DNA of 64,000 bases from Saccharomonospora sp. CUA-673 (GCF_001942305.1 NZ_MKKE01000010.1:1-64000), one strand, 5' to 3'; shown: positions 29,554-38,706, numbered from the stretch's first letter. Numbers and translations are program-made. The notes: a model not told the origin generated them from the letters alone.

Positions 29554-30456
29554 ATGGCGGATGCGGACGAGTTGTACTGGGTCGATTCCGATGTGCCTGT
29601 GCTCGACGGTGCGGTCCTGCTCTACCACCTGGACGGTTACGTCGACGCCGGTAGCGCCGGCGAGTTGTTGAGCGAGCACCTGACCGAGGCGTTCGACGGC
29701 CCGGTGGTGGCGCGGTTCGACGTCGACCGGCTGATCGACTACCGCTCGCGCAGGCCGACGATGACGTGGGACGGCGACACGTGGGTCGACTACGACGCGC
29801 CGGAGTTGACCGTGCGGTTGTTGCACGACGTCGACGGGACGCCGATGTTGCTGCTCAGCGGCCCGGAACCGGACCGCGAGTGGGAGGCGTTCGCCGAGGC
29901 GGTGCGCCGGCTCATCGAGCGGTGGCGGGTGCGGCTGGCCGTGCAGTTCCAGGGCATTCCGATGGCGGTGCCGCACACGCGCACGCTGGGCGTCACCGCG
30001 CACGGGACGCGCACGGATCTGGTGCGCCAGTTCAGCCCGACGTTCAACCGCGCGCAGGTGCCGGGCAACGCGGAGGCGCTCGTCGAGTTCCGCCTGGGCC
30101 AGGCCGGTCTGGACGCGGTGGGGTTCGCCGCGCACGTGCCGCACTACCTGGCGCAGTCGCGGTATCCGCAGGCCGCGTTGACGTTGATCGACGCGGTGCA
30201 GAAGGCGTCGGGCCTGACGTTGCCGGACGACGCGTTGCGCGAATCGGCGCGGCGCGCGGAGGTCGAGATCAACCGCCAGGTGTCGGACTCCGACGAGGCC
30301 GCCGACGTGGTGCGCAACCTCGAGCAGCAGTACGACGCGTTCGCCTCGTCGGAGAACAACCTGCTGGTGGGCGGCGAGGAGATCCCGACCGGCGACGATC
30401 TGGCCGATGAGTTCGAACGGTTCCTGGCGGGCGAGTCGGGCCCCGAGAACCCCTAG
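29554..30456 (+). CDS. PAC2-family protein (proteasome-assembly-chaperone-like)
   Basis: 300 residues. The PAC2 fold runs over residues ~15-225 (LLYHLDGYVDAGSAGELLSE; LAVQFQGIPMAVPHTRTLGV). Actinobacteria with a 20S proteasome encode such proteins; the role is unproven and an actual assembly function is inferred from family name only. The C-terminal ~50 residues are acidic and helical. ATG 29554 is chosen from the ribosome site GGAAGAGG. It is rich in TTG leucine codons compared with der. Confidence 0.85.
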   Translation: MADADELYWVDSDVPVLDGAVLLYHLDGYVDAGSAGELLSEHLTEAFDGPVVARFDVDRLIDYRSRRPTMTWDGDTWVDYDAPELTVRLLHDVDGTPMLLLSGPEPDREWEAFAEAVRRLIERWRVRLAVQFQGIPMAVPHTRTLGVTAHGTRTDLVRQFSPTFNRAQVPGNAEALVEFRLGQAGLDAVGFAAHVPHYLAQSRYPQAALTLIDAVQKASGLTLPDDALRESARRAEVEINRQVSDSDEAADVVRNLEQQYDAFASSENNLLVGGEEIPTGDDLADEFERFLAGESGPENP

Positions 30457-30465
30457 CCGGCGCCG

Positions 30466-31797
30466 TCACGACTGCGTGGCCGACCGTGCGTCGGCGAAGT
30501 CCGTGCGCTCCAACAGGGCGGACACGGCGATGCCGGCGACCAGTCCCCAGAACGCGGCGCCGATGTTCAGCAGGGTCACGTCCGACACGGTGACCAGGAA
30601 CGCGACGAGCGCACCGAGGGTGAACCGGCCGCTGAAGGCGCTCACGAACGCGCCCTGCAGCGCGCGCAGCATCGCCAGTCCGCCGAGCACGGCGACGAAG
30701 GCCTCCGGCGTGGCCAGCATCAGCCGCACGAACGCGGGCGCGACGAGCCCGACGAGCATCGCCAGCACGCCGCACGCGATACCGGCGATGTAGTGCCGGT
30801 GCCGTTCGCCCGAGGCGGTCAGCAGGGCGTTCGTGGGGCCGGTCAGGCAGGTCGACACGGCACCGACCGCCGCCGCGGGCAGCGACCACAGGCCGCATGC
30901 CACCGTGGCGACGTTGATGGGCGGCCGGTGGCCCGCCTGGGACAACACGGCGATGCCCTGCCCGTTCTGCACGACCAGCACCGTGATGACCAGCGGGATG
31001 ACGAGCTCGGCGATCGCGGCCCACGACCACTGCGGCGCCTGCAACATCGGCTGCGCCAACCAGCCCGCATCGCCCTCGACCGGGTCGAACCGGCCGGCCA
31101 GCGCCACCGTCGCGACGCCGGCCAGCAGCGCCCCCAGGATGGGCGGCAGCCGCCGCCCCAGCGCCGACACGACGCTCAGCAGCAGGAACACGCCCACCAT
31201 CGGCACGGCCACGACGGCGTCCACGCCGAACGCGCCCACCAGGTCGAGGCCGAACTGCAGGAACACCCCGGCCACCATCGCCATCACGATCGGCATCGGC
31301 AGCGCCGCCATGACCGGGCGCACCCAACCGGTCAGGCCGATCGCCAGGATCACCAGCGCCGCCACGACGAATGCGCTCAGCACCTCCGGCCACGTCAGAT
31401 GCGTGAGCGAACCGCCGACGACGACCGTGCCGGGGATCGTCCAGAAGAATGCGAGCGGTTGCCGGTAGAGCCACGAGGCCAGCGCCGTCAACAGGCCGTT
31501 GAGGAAGAAGATCCCGAAGATCCACGACGACAACTCCGCCGTCGACAACCCGCCCTGCACCCCGACCGTCATGATCACCGCGATCGGCCCCGTCGCCGCG
31601 AAGATCATGCCGATCAGGCCGTTCGACAGGTACGGCAGCGCCGTGTCTCGCCGCAATGTCCGCAGGTTCGGCAGCGGCGACGGTGGCCGCTCGAAGCGGG
31701 TCTGCGGCTCCGTGGGTTCGTCGGGCTCGGGCTCGGGTTCGGGTTTTTCGGGTGGCTCGGGGGACGTGGGGGAGGCGGTGGGGTTGTTCGTCGTCAA
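30466..31797 (-). CDS. BenE-family benzoate/H+ symporter-like permease
   Basis: 443 residues with about 11-12 helices. The first ~50 residues are Pro/Glu-rich (PEKPEPEPEPDEPTEP). BenE hallmarks are FFLNGLLTALASWLYRQPLA, PGTVVVGGSLTHLTWPE and the GQGIAVLSQAGHRPPINVAT region. The substrate may be benzoate or another aromatic acid; no catabolic genes are nearby to decide. TTG 31797 is chosen because GGAGG is eight bases upstream; extending to 32160 would translate the spacer repeats. Confidence 0.82.
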   Translation of the reverse strand: MTTNNPTASPTSPEPPEKPEPEPEPDEPTEPQTRFERPPSPLPNLRTLRRDTALPYLSNGLIGMIFAATGPIAVIMTVGVQGGLSTAELSSWIFGIFFLNGLLTALASWLYRQPLAFFWTIPGTVVVGGSLTHLTWPEVLSAFVVAALVILAIGLTGWVRPVMAALPMPIVMAMVAGVFLQFGLDLVGAFGVDAVVAVPMVGVFLLLSVVSALGRRLPPILGALLAGVATVALAGRFDPVEGDAGWLAQPMLQAPQWSWAAIAELVIPLVITVLVVQNGQGIAVLSQAGHRPPINVATVACGLWSLPAAAVGAVSTCLTGPTNALLTASGERHRHYIAGIACGVLAMLVGLVAPAFVRLMLATPEAFVAVLGGLAMLRALQGAFVSAFSGRFTLGALVAFLVTVSDVTLLNIGAAFWGLVAGIAVSALLERTDFADARSATQS

Positions 31798-31988
31798 CGT
31801 CTCGCCTCCTCGCCCGTTGAGGTGTACGGATTGTGAACTCTCGGGCGGAAAGCGTACGTGAGATGTGGTGGGGAAGGGAAGGGGTCGCATTGACCTCGCA
31901 TTGATAAGCGGTAGGCGTGGATTGATTGACGTGGACTTGTAGTTCCATCGCCGTGTCAGCAATTCACGACACCGTGTTGGTGTTCTGT

Positions 31989-32070
31989 GTGCGAGATCTG
32001 CGGTTGGTGCCGCGAGATCTGCGTTCTCACGTGCGAGGTCTGCGTTCTTGACCGCGAGGTTTGCCTTTGG
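31989..32070. repeat. Four degenerate ~20-22-bp tandem units
   Basis: Units begin GTGCGAGATCTGCG (31989), CGCGAGATCTGCGTTCTCAC (32011), GTGCGAGGTCTGCGTTCTTG (32031) and CGCGAGGTTTGCC (32053). The shared core is GCGAG(A/G)TCTGCG. The spacing is 20-22 bp, so it is not a CRISPR. The function is unknown. Confidence 0.7.
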
Positions 32071-32151
32071 GGTTGGGATTGGGGCTTCGGGTGGGGCGCC
32101 TCGCCGGCTGGGCAGGTCTCCGGGATGTTCGGCGGCGTTGCCGCCCGGGTG

Positions 32152-32287
32152 AAGTGTCATCCCTCGACCTCGACTTGGGGTATCACACTGCAGTCAGGCG
32201 GAAGGTTTTCGTGGCTGCGGTGTTGGGGTTGGTTGGCGCCCTGACTGCAGTGTGATGGTTGCGGTTTAGGTCGACGGGATGACACTT
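32152..32287. repeat. Large nested inverted repeat
   Basis: An inner perfect 16-bp pair, TCACACTGCAGTCAGG (32183-32198) and CCTGACTGCAGTGTGA (32240-32255), is enclosed by an outer pair, AAGTGTCATCCCTCGACCT (32152-32170) and AGGTCGACGGGATGACACTT (32268-32287), matching with one extra base. Each inner arm is itself centred on CTGCAG. There is no ORF for a transposase. It could be a miniature mobile element remnant or a structured RNA. Confidence 0.75.
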
Positions 32288-32417
32288 CGCTGGGCAGTTC
32301 TGTGGGGTGGTGGGTGGCGGGTTTGGCCTTGCTTCGCTTCGGCGGTTGGCGATTTTGCGGGGCGGGGTTTGGTTACTTTGGGTTAGGTGTTGGTGTTGCC
32401 CGAATGGTCGATTTCGA

Positions 32418-32439
32418 GCGATCATATGTTCGGTATAGT
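32418..32439 (+). promoter_or_regulatory. Possible LexA box and -10 of the HNH gene
   Basis: The stretch 32418-32433 (core CGATCATATGTTCG) agrees at 9 of 12 fixed positions with the actinobacterial SOS box TCGAAC-N4-GTTCGA. It abuts TATAGT (32434-32439), a good -10 whose 7-bp distance to ATG 32447 predicts a leaderless mRNA. Several 13E12-repeat (DUF222-HNH) genes of M. tuberculosis are DNA-damage regulated, which fits. Confidence 0.4.
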
Positions 32440-32446
32440 TGGCTAC

Positions 32447-33676
32447 ATGAGAGATGTTGAGGGGATTGTTGAGACGGCTCGGTCGGTGCTTGCTGTGCGG
32501 GCTCGGGCTGATGCTGCCGAGGTGTCGTTTCTTGCTTCGCTCGACTCCGGGGCGTCGTCGGATTCGTGGGAGCGGCGGTCGCTTGCTGAGGCGTTGGCGC
32601 CTGAGCTTCGACTATCTCCTCAGGGGGTGTTGGATCGGATTCACACCGCGCTGGCGTTGACTCATCGGATGCCACGACTGCTTTCCGCTATGCGGGAGGG
32701 GCAGGTGGATCGGTATGGCGCTGAGCGGGTGTTGAACGTGGTCGCGCCGGTTTCCGATTCCGATGCACTCGAGGTCGACCGGCTACTGGAGGAGAAGCTT
32801 TCCCGTCTGTCTCTGACGGCGTGGCAGCCTCGGAATATGGCTTGGCATGCTTCGCAGATCGTCAAGCAGGTCGACCCCGGTGCCGAGACTGCCGCCGCAC
32901 GCATGGCCCACGAAGGTCGGAAGGTCACCCTCGATCACGGCGTATACGCGCAGTCGCGCCTGTCTGCCGATCTGCCGTCCAACCTGGCGTCGGCGGCCTA
33001 CGCGCGCGTCGATGCGATGGCTCGCAAGCTTCGGCTGGGTGACTCGTCGCGCAATCTCGACCAGCTACGAGCGGACGTCTTCGCGGACCTGCTTCTGGGC
33101 AACGATCCCGGCGTCCAGGTTCCCCAGTCGGCGGCGATGGTCTATCTCCACATGCCGATCGACACAGCGCTGTCGATGTCGGAGACCGGCGCCTCGATTG
33201 ACGGGATCGGACCAATCCCGGCCGCTTATGCCCGGGAGATCATGACCAACCCCAAGTCGATCTGGCGGAAGGTCCTCTGCGACCCCGCCACCGGCAACCC
33301 GGTCGACCTCGGCCGATCCTCGTATCGTCCGAATTCGACGATCCGCAAGGTCGTCGAGGTCCGCGACCGGATGTGCGTCGTCCCGTGGTGCCGCAGGCCC
33401 GCTCGGCACTGCGACTTCGACCACCAACAACAGTGGGCCAAAGACCGCGGCTCAACATCGACCAGCAACGCCGCACCGCGCTGCCGCCGACATCACCGAC
33501 TCAAGAACGCACCCGGCTGGACCCACCACTACAACCCGGCCCACGGCACGTCCTCCATCACCACACCGCTCGGCGTGACCTACACCGACAAGCGTGAAAC
33601 CGTCCTCGAACCCCGATTGCCCGACACCGACGACACGCACGACGACGCGCCTGACAACGAACCGCCGCCCTTCTAA
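32447..33676 (+). CDS. DUF222-HNH endonuclease-like protein (13E12 type)
   Basis: 409 residues. The DUF222 domain covers about residues 1-280, followed by an HNH nuclease motif: CVVPWCRRPARHCDFDH, then SNAAPRCRRHHRLK, with the zinc Cys pairs and the catalytic His in CDFDHQQ. This family is multicopy in many actinobacteria; the function is unclear, possibly mobile or DNA-repair linked. ATG 32447 is chosen from the adjacent -10 (leaderless); ATG 32426 would lie inside the possible LexA box. The first third uses many GCT/CTT/GGT codons, unlike neighbouring genes, which suggests transfer. The stop overlaps the convergent aztA stop. Confidence 0.85.
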   Translation: MRDVEGIVETARSVLAVRARADAAEVSFLASLDSGASSDSWERRSLAEALAPELRLSPQGVLDRIHTALALTHRMPRLLSAMREGQVDRYGAERVLNVVAPVSDSDALEVDRLLEEKLSRLSLTAWQPRNMAWHASQIVKQVDPGAETAAARMAHEGRKVTLDHGVYAQSRLSADLPSNLASAAYARVDAMARKLRLGDSSRNLDQLRADVFADLLLGNDPGVQVPQSAAMVYLHMPIDTALSMSETGASIDGIGPIPAAYAREIMTNPKSIWRKVLCDPATGNPVDLGRSSYRPNSTIRKVVEVRDRMCVVPWCRRPARHCDFDHQQQWAKDRGSTSTSNAAPRCRRHHRLKNAPGWTHHYNPAHGTSSITTPLGVTYTDKRETVLEPRLPDTDDTHDDAPDNEPPPF

Positions 33677-34391
33677 CGGCCGCGCCGGCGCAAACCCCAC
33701 GCCTCGTCGACCGCCGCGTCCGTGAGCACCTCGGCCGGAGGGCCTTCGCCCAACAGGCGACCCGCCGAGAGCAACCAACAATGGTCGGCGTCCTCGGCGC
33801 GGCCAGGTCGTGCGTCACGTGCACCGTCGTCGTGCCGCGCGCGGCCGCCTCGCGGAGCGCGTCCGCAATGACCTCCTGGGCGGCGACGTCCAGGCCGGCG
33901 GCCGGCTCGTCCAACAACAGCAGCGGCGAATCCTGCACCAAACCCTGCGCCACCAGGGTGCGCTGACGCTGGCCGCCCGACAACGAACTCAACCGGCGAT
34001 CCGCCAGATCGGCGATACCCAACCGCTCCAACGCCTCCGCCACACGGTCGTGATCCTCGCGGCGCAGCCGACGCCACGGGCCACGATGAGGCCACCGGCC
34101 CATGCGCACCGTCTCGAGCACCGTGATGGGCAACCGCTCCGGGACCGCCGACTGTTGCACCACCAACGCCGGACGCCCACCCGACGGCAACTCCACACTC
34201 CCGGCCGTGGTCCGAACCACGCCTGCGACGGCGCCGAGCAACGTCGACTTGCCCGCACCGTTGGGGCCGACGATCGCCGTGACCGCCGCCCGCGGCAACC
34301 GAGCCGACACCTCCGTGACAACCGGTTTTCCGTCGTAACCGGCACACACGCCACGAAGCGTCGCCGCAGTCTCGTTCGTCGTCTGTGTCAT
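33673..34391 (-). CDS. aztA: Zinc ABC transporter ATP-binding protein, AztA type (frame broken by one base)
   Basis: About 239 residues. Walker A is VGPNGAGKSTLLGAVAG (residues ~35-51), the signature SLSGGQRQRTLVAQGL and Walker B LLLLDEPAAGLD are intact, and the switch His is in HVTHDLA. The frame changes at ~33798: HDLA is followed one base off by AEDADHCWLLSAGRLLGEGP. One base restores it. It is divergent from the permease gene with 54 bp between them containing a Zur-like box. Confidence 0.9.
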
Positions 34392-34426
34392 GCCTCTCCC
34401 GAGTCGTCCCGCTTCACTCATTGTAA

Positions 34427-34441
34427 TGAAAGTCGTTTTCA
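34427..34441. promoter_or_regulatory. Zur-like box between aztA and aztB
   Basis: TGAAAGTCGTTTTCA is a 7-1-7 dyad with intact outer TGAAA/TTTCA halves, three central mismatches from the Streptomyces Zur box TGAAAATGATTTTCA. It lies 4 bp before the aztB ATG and 36 bp from the aztA ATG, suited to repress both directions in the presence of zinc. Confidence 0.65.
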
Positions 34442-34445
34442 CCTT

Positions 34446-35315
34446 ATGGTGGCCCTCGTGGAGTGGTTGATCGAGCCGTTCGAGGTGTCGTTCGTGCAGC
34501 GCGCCCTGTGGGGCGGCGTGCTGGTGTCGATGATCTGCGCCCTTGCCGGCACCTGGGTCGTCATTCGCGGCATGGCGTTCCTCAGCGAGGCGATGGCACA
34601 CGGCATGCTGCCCGGCGTCGCCGTCGCGTCCCTGACGGGATGGAACCTCATGCTCGGCGGCGCCGCCAGCGCGGCCGTCATGGCAGCAGGTGTGACCGTC
34701 CTCGGCCGAACCCGGCGGTTCGCCCAGGACACCGCCATCGGCCTGCTGTTCGTCGGCATGCTCGCGCTCGGCGTGATCATCGTGTCGTACTCACGCTCGT
34801 TCGCCGTCGACCTCACCGGCATCCTGTTCGGCGACGTACTGGCCGTACGCAGCACCGACCTCGTGCAACTCGGCATCGCACTCGGCGTCGCCGCCGTGGT
34901 GTGCGCCGCCGGCCACCGCGCATTCGTGGCACTCAGCTTCGACCCGCGCACCGCGACGACCCTGGGCCTGCGCCCCCGACTCGCGCACGGCGCACTGCTC
35001 GTGCTGCTGAGCCTGGCCATCATCTCCTCGCTGCACGTCGTCGGCACCCTGCTCGTCGTCGGCCTGCTCGTCGCACCGCCCGCGGCGGCCATGTTCTGGG
35101 CCGACCGCATTCCGATGATCATGCTCCTGTCCGCCGTCCTCGGCAGCGTCGCGACCGTCACCGGACTGCTGATCTCCTGGCACGCCGGCACGGCCGCGGG
35201 CCCCACGATCGCGCTCAGCGCCGTCGCCCTGTTCGCCGTCTCCGTGACGACCTCCCGCGCGCGTCGTCGCATCGCGCGCACCGCAACCCCGAGAGCACTC
35301 GAAAGGACAACGTGA
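34446..35315 (+). CDS. aztB: Zinc ABC transporter permease, AztB type
   Basis: 289 residues with about eight helices, ABC-3 family. Family landmarks are GGVLVSMICALAGTWVVIRG, MAFLSEAMAHGMLPGVA (the conserved SHA-type motif) and LLVAPPAAAMFWADR near the C-terminus. ATG 34446 starts right after the Zur-like box, so the leader is very short. The stop overlaps the following lipoprotein gene (GTGA). Confidence 0.93.
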   Translation: MVALVEWLIEPFEVSFVQRALWGGVLVSMICALAGTWVVIRGMAFLSEAMAHGMLPGVAVASLTGWNLMLGGAASAAVMAAGVTVLGRTRRFAQDTAIGLLFVGMLALGVIIVSYSRSFAVDLTGILFGDVLAVRSTDLVQLGIALGVAAVVCAAGHRAFVALSFDPRTATTLGLRPRLAHGALLVLLSLAIISSLHVVGTLLVVGLLVAPPAAAMFWADRIPMIMLLSAVLGSVATVTGLLISWHAGTAAGPTIALSAVALFAVSVTTSRARRRIARTATPRALERTT

Positions 35316-36501
35316 GTCAGCGTCCGACCCCATCGCGGAACACGGCCGCGGCGGCCATCGTCCTGTGTGGACTGATGGTGGCCGCGTGCGGCAGTGACGG
35401 CCGATCGGCCGAACCCGCCGAATCCTCGCCCACACCCCACGGATACGTCGAAGGCGCCGAGGAAGCGGCCGAACCGCAACACCGCCTCGTCCTGACCGAC
35501 GGCGACGGCGCCGGTGCCGCGTTCGACCTGCTGTCCGAGGAGACCACCGAACTCGAGGGCGGCGAGCCCGTCGACGGTGCCGTCACCGACGGCCGATTCG
35601 CCTACCTGGCGACCGGCAACGCGACCCGCGTCGTCGACAGTGGCGTGTGGACGGTCGACCACGGCGACCACAAGCACTACTACCGCGCACCCGTCCAGGA
35701 AGCGGGCTCGGTCGAGGGAACCGTCACCGACGCCTGGTCCGACACGGCGATCACCACCCTCGTCCGCGACGACGGCACCACGGTGCTGCTCGACCGGGAG
35801 CGACTCGAGGACGGAGAGGTCCAGGAGACCGACACCGTCGACGGGATCGCCGTGCCCTACGAACAGCACGTCGTCATCGCCGGGCCCGACGGCATCACCG
35901 TGCGAGACCGCGAGGGTGGTGACGTCGCCGACGTCCGCACGCCGTGCGAGGAGCCCCGGCACGCGGCGCTGACGACACGCGGTGTCGTGTTCGGCTGCGC
36001 CGACGGTGCCGTGCTCGTCGACGAGGACGACGGATCGTTCGCCGGCGAGACGATCGGCTACCAGGCGACCGGCCGGAGGGCGAGCTCGGCCCGTTCCAGC
36101 AACGTCCCGGCAGCGGCGTGCTCGCCGCGGAGGCGCAGGACGGCGTGTGGGCGCTCGACGTCGGCGACGGCGCATGGCAACACCTCGACGTGGCCGCCGA
36201 CACCGGCGCCGACGTGGTCGCCGTGTCGGCCGCGGGGGAGGACGCCCCGGTCCTGGTGCTCACCGACGACGGCGCGCTGCACGCCTACGACGCCGCCACC
36301 GGAGAGCGGACGGCGTCCCAGCAGCTCATCGACGGCGACGTCGCCGACACCGCGTCGATCGCGGTCGACACCAGCCGCGCCTACGTCAACGACGCCGCGG
36401 CCTCCACGGTGCACGAGATCGACTACAACGACGACCTGCGGGTGGCGCGGACGTTCGACCTCGACGTCACCCCCGAGCACATGGTGGAGACCGGCCAGTG
36501 A
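35312..36501 (+). CDS. aztD: AztD-like zinc metallochaperone lipoprotein (frame broken by one base)
   Basis: About 396 residues. A lipobox VAAC puts the lipid Cys at residue 26. The rest is a beta-propeller with WD/YVTN-like blades. A metal-binding cluster HGDHKH lies at residues 117-122, and a Cys/His pair is seen in TPCEEPRHAAL and VVFGCADGAVL. AztD of Paracoccus denitrificans hands zinc to AztC; its position here, between permease and binding protein, fits. The frame changes at ~36072: YQATG is continued one base lower by EGELGPFQQRPGSGV after restoring one C. Confidence 0.85.
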
Positions 36502-37484
36502 CCCTCCCGAACTCCCGGACCAATCCGGCACGACCGAGCAGGCGACCGACCCGGCGGCCGGCGTCCCGGCCGGCGGCCCGGCTGGCGGCACTCGGTGCCG
36601 CACTCGCACTCACCCTGACCGGCTGCTCCGCGGCCGGATCGAGCGGCGACAGCATCGTCGTGACCACGAACATCCTGGGTGACATCACCGCCGAGATCGT
36701 CGGCGACCAGGCGGACGTCACGGTGCTGATGCAGCCCAACGCCGATCCGCACTCGTTCGCGATCTCCGCGCAGCAGGCCGCGGATCTGGAACGGGCCGGA
36801 CTGGTCGTCCACAACGGACTCGGCCTCGAGGAGGGCGTGCAGCGCAACGTCGACGCCGCCGTCGCCGAGGGCACGCCGACGATCGCCGTCGGCGAGGAGG
36901 TCGACCCGATGACCTACGCCGACGGTGGTTCCCAGGGCGAGCAGGACCCGCACTTCTGGACCGACCCGCAGCGGGTCCGTACGGCCGTCGAGGCCATCAC
37001 CGACCGGGTGGTGCAGGACGTCGAGGGGGTCGACGAATCGGCGGTGCGGGCCAACGCGGAGCGGTACCTGGGCGAGATCGACGAGCTCGACACGTGGATG
37101 CAGGAGCAGTTCGACGAGATCCCGGACAGCGATCGCACGCTCGTGACCAACCACCACGTGTTCGGTTACCTCGCCGAGCGCTACGACTTCGACGTGCTGG
37201 GTGCGGTCATCCCGAGCGGTACGACCCTGGCCTCGCCGAGCCCCGCCGACCTGGAGGACCTCGCCGGAACCATCCGCGAGGCGGGTGTGCCCGCGATCTT
37301 CGCGGACTCGCCGGAGACCGACCGGCTGGCCCAGGTGCTCGCCGAGCAGGCCGGAGTGGACGTCCGCGTCGAGGCGCTGTTCTCCGAGTCGCTCACCGAA
37401 GCCGATGGTGAGGCACCGACCTATGTGGACATGATGCGCGCCAACACCGAGACGATCGCCGACAGTCTCGCCGGCCGCCCATAA
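36498..37484 (+). CDS. aztC: Zinc ABC transporter substrate-binding lipoprotein, AztC type
   Basis: 328 residues. Lipobox LTGC with Cys 43 follows a very basic, Pro-rich signal region. It is a cluster A-I (ZnuA/TroA) fold: the zinc ligands are expected at NADPHSF, QDPHFWTDP, NHHVFGYLAERY and FADSPETD, all visible. The His-rich loop of ZnuA is absent; the loop is a short GGSQGEQ, as in proteins that use a separate chaperone. It overlaps the aztD stop (GTGA). Confidence 0.92.
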   Translation: MTLPNSRTNPARPSRRPTRRPASRPAARLAALGAALALTLTGCSAAGSSGDSIVVTTNILGDITAEIVGDQADVTVLMQPNADPHSFAISAQQAADLERAGLVVHNGLGLEEGVQRNVDAAVAEGTPTIAVGEEVDPMTYADGGSQGEQDPHFWTDPQRVRTAVEAITDRVVQDVEGVDESAVRANAERYLGEIDELDTWMQEQFDEIPDSDRTLVTNHHVFGYLAERYDFDVLGAVIPSGTTLASPSPADLEDLAGTIREAGVPAIFADSPETDRLAQVLAEQAGVDVRVEALFSESLTEADGEAPTYVDMMRANTETIADSLAGRP

Positions 37485-37521
37485 CGACGTCGCAAACACG
37501 GGAAACAACCGAAGGAGAACC

Positions 37522-38706
37522 ATGCAACTCAATGTCCGAAAAGGACGCGTCGTGGCGGTGTCCGCGAGCGCGGCGCTGCTTGCGGTCGTCGGGGCCTGCG
37601 GCACCGACGACCAGGCCGCCGAGGGTGGCGGCGGTCAGCAGGGCGGCGGGAACATCGCCGATCCGGTGATGGTCACCTACGACGGCGGCATGTACGTGCT
37701 GGACGGCAACACTCTCGAGGTGCAGGCCGACGTCCCGATCGAGGGTTTCAACCGGCTCAACCCCGCCGGTGACGACCGGCACGTGTTCGTGTCCACCTCG
37801 GAGGGTTTCGAGCTCTTCGACGCGGTCGCGGGCGAGATGACGGACGTGTCGTTCCCGGGAGCCGAGCCCGGGCACGTCGTGCGCCACGCCGACCGCACTG
37901 TGCTGTTCACCGACGGCACCGGGCAGGTGCGCAGCTTCGACCCGCACGACCTCGGTGAGGGCATGCCGGAGGTCGAGGAGTACACCGCCGAGGAGCCGCA
38001 CCACGGGGTCGCCGTGGAGCTGGAGAACGGCGGCATGGTCGTCACGCTCGGCAACGAGGAGGAGGCCAACGGCATCGCGGTGCTCGACGAGAACCGCGAG
38101 GAGGTCCTGCGCGAGGAGGACTGCCCGGGCGTGCACGGTGAGTCCGCCGCCCAGGGCGAGGCGATCGCGGTGGGCTGCGAGGACGGCGTGCTGATCTATA
38201 AGGACGGCGAGATCACCAAGGTCGACAGCCCGACCGAGTACGGCCGGATCGGCAACCAGGCGGGTTCGCCCGAGTCGCCGATCGTCCTCGGCGACTACAA
38301 GAAGGACGAGGACGCCGAGCTCGAGCGGCCGACCGAGATCGCACTGGTCGACACCGAGAACGCCGAACTGCAGCGGGTCGACCTGCCGGCCAGCTACACG
38401 TTCCGGTCGCTGGCGCGCGGCCCCGAGGGCGAGGCCCTCGTGCTCGGCACCGACGGCAAGATCCACGTCATCGACGAGCGTTCCGGTGAGCTGACCGACT
38501 CGATCGACGTGATCGGCGAGTGGAGCGAGCCGATGGAGTGGCAGGAGCCGCGTCCGGCGATCTTCGTCCGCGGGGAGACCGCGTACGTGTCGGACCCCGA
38601 GCAGCAGCAGCTGCACGCCGTGGACCTGGGCTCCGGCGAGGTCACGCAGACCGCTGACCTGGAGAACGCGCCGAACGAGCTGAGCGGCGTCGTGCACGAG
38701 CACTGA
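37522..38706 (+). CDS. Second AztD-like beta-propeller lipoprotein
   Basis: 394 residues. Signal peptide with lipobox VGAC, Cys 26, followed by a Gly/Gln-rich linker and a beta-propeller. It aligns by eye with the aztD product: the DCPGVHGESAAQGEAIAVGC segment matches TPCEEPRHAAL...VFGC, keeping the two Cys and the His. It lacks the HGDHKH cluster but has EEPHHGVAVE and PGHVVRH. A strong ribosome site (GAAGGAGA) precedes ATG 37522. It is likely a paralogous zinc chaperone or sensor in the same operon. Confidence 0.75.
   Translation: MQLNVRKGRVVAVSASAALLAVVGACGTDDQAAEGGGGQQGGGNIADPVMVTYDGGMYVLDGNTLEVQADVPIEGFNRLNPAGDDRHVFVSTSEGFELFDAVAGEMTDVSFPGAEPGHVVRHADRTVLFTDGTGQVRSFDPHDLGEGMPEVEEYTAEEPHHGVAVELENGGMVVTLGNEEEANGIAVLDENREEVLREEDCPGVHGESAAQGEAIAVGCEDGVLIYKDGEITKVDSPTEYGRIGNQAGSPESPIVLGDYKKDEDAELERPTEIALVDTENAELQRVDLPASYTFRSLARGPEGEALVLGTDGKIHVIDERSGELTDSIDVIGEWSEPMEWQEPRPAIFVRGETAYVSDPEQQQLHAVDLGSGEVTQTADLENAPNELSGVVHEH

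Larger units (their letters stand above)
31798..32446. other. 650-bp spacer between benE and the HNH gene
   Basis: No supported gene. It is lower in GC than the neighbours and holds a short degenerate tandem repeat (31989-32070), a large inverted repeat (32152-32287) and the promoter/operator of the HNH gene at its right end. Reading frames through it on either strand show no conserved protein. Confidence 0.7.

Noticed and set aside
31798..32160. N-terminal extension of BenE to 32160 containing NADLA-type repeats
   Set aside because: The repeated residues come from the spacer's DNA repeat read in frame; TTG 31797 has a ribosome site and BenE begins after it.
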